Position numbers and translations under genes: made by a program. The notes under the pieces were generated by a model. The model was not told where the DNA came from. It worked only from the letters and a program-made list of their open reading frames with translations, and made no database searches. Below, one piece after another: positions 63,885 through 64,000 of a stretch of DNA of 64,000 bases. This DNA comes from Clostridium manihotivorum (lineage in GTDB: Bacteria > Bacillota > Clostridia > Clostridiales > Clostridiaceae): contig NZ_CP025746.1 in NCBI RefSeq assembly GCF_004015185.1, forward strand, positions 434,001 to 498,000. Direction: 5' to 3'. Position 1 is the first letter of the stretch. Every line of letters starts with the position of its first letter.

Positions 63885-64000
63885 ATGAGTTTTGTCAGAG
63901 AAGATATGAATATAGTAATCGTGGGGCACGTAGATCATGGAAAGAGTACGATAATAGGAAGACTTTTAGCAGATACAAATTCACTTCCTGAAGGAAAGCT
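63885..64000 (+). CDS. cysN: sulfate adenylyltransferase subunit 1 (GTPase), 5' end only
   Basis: The first 38 codons are present. ATG 63885 lies 16 bases after cysD, behind [26 protein letters not shown] is the G1 loop of the EF-Tu-like GTPase. It could be CysN or a CysN-CysC fusion; since a separate cysC opens the operon, plain CysN is more likely. It is cut by the window end. Confidence 0.85.
   Translation, partial: MSFVREDMNIVIVGHVDHGKSTIIGRLLADTNSLPEGK

Noticed and set aside
1-64000. prophage or conjugative element
   Set aside because: No integrase, terminase, capsid, relaxase or att-like direct repeats were seen; the accessory genes are toxin, immunity and signalling cassettes only.

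Overview
The window is AT-rich, with tightly packed genes, purine-rich Shine-Dalgarno sites, frequent TTG/GTG starts and strong intrinsic terminators. It encodes a complete pyruvate:ferredoxin oxidoreductase, rubrerythrin, a Cys-type T-box leader and small DUF3787-like and Qsr/Qsp-like genes. Together these point to an anaerobic, low-GC Firmicute, most likely Clostridium sensu stricto. This looks like chromosome: I see no rRNA, tRNA, CRISPR array, integrase or transposase.

Layout. 0-1.8 kb: end of an FtsX-type permease gene and a Nudix hydrolase. 2.0-8.4 kb: tandem repeat elements, then a consensus promoter, a T-box leader whose specifier reads UGC (Cys), and a five-gene peptide ABC transporter (oppABCDF order). 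8.8-11.7 kb: a second Nudix enzyme and an RRNPP-type quorum-sensing locus, made of an HTH/TPR receptor gene, two nearly identical 46-residue pro-peptide genes and a truncated extra copy of the receptor 3' end. 12.0-15.0 kb: an LXG/pre-toxin-TG polymorphic toxin, probably frameshifted, with a pentapeptide-repeat protein as likely immunity factor, followed by the debris of a second toxin and an orphan immunity candidate. 15.6-18.7 kb: 2-hydroxyacid dehydrogenase, metallo-beta-lactamase-fold hydrolase and nitroreductase. 18.9-22.1 kb: oxygen defence (superoxide dismutase, rubrerythrin, Dps, PerR-like regulator) with a shared candidate operator at dps and perR. 22.4-28.5 kb: a NarL-type two-component system and an ATPase plus two-permease exporter whose order and protein lengths match the Bacillus LnrJK-LnrLMN system. 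28.7-37.2 kb: a glutaredoxin-like protein, threonine aldolase and a group of exported cell-wall enzymes. 37.8-43.8 kb: a DUF3787-like small protein, PFOR and a chemotaxis receptor. 44.4-48.4 kb: a metal-homeostasis cluster of two COG0523 GTPases, a PF03773 permease and a TIGR03943 protein. 48.8-57.1 kb: RpiR regulator, Gfo/Idh/MocA oxidoreductase, EamA transporter, divergent cis-prenyltransferase, low-complexity lipoprotein, S9 peptidase and ilvE. 57.5-64.0 kb: a sulfate-assimilation operon (cysC, an ssuABC-like ABC transporter, aprAB-like APS reductase, cysD and the start of cysN), cut by the window edge.

Two themes link distant regions. Sulfur: the left end appears to bring in peptides when tRNA-Cys is uncharged, and the right end makes sulfite from sulfate. 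Repeats: at least three families of short non-coding elements with inverted ends (called A, B and C here) fill most longer intergenic gaps. Family A often begins within a few bases of a stop codon, and one B copy carries a 24-bp minisatellite. The most novel-looking loci are the duplicated quorum-sensing peptide module and the toxin/pentapeptide-immunity cassette with its graveyard.
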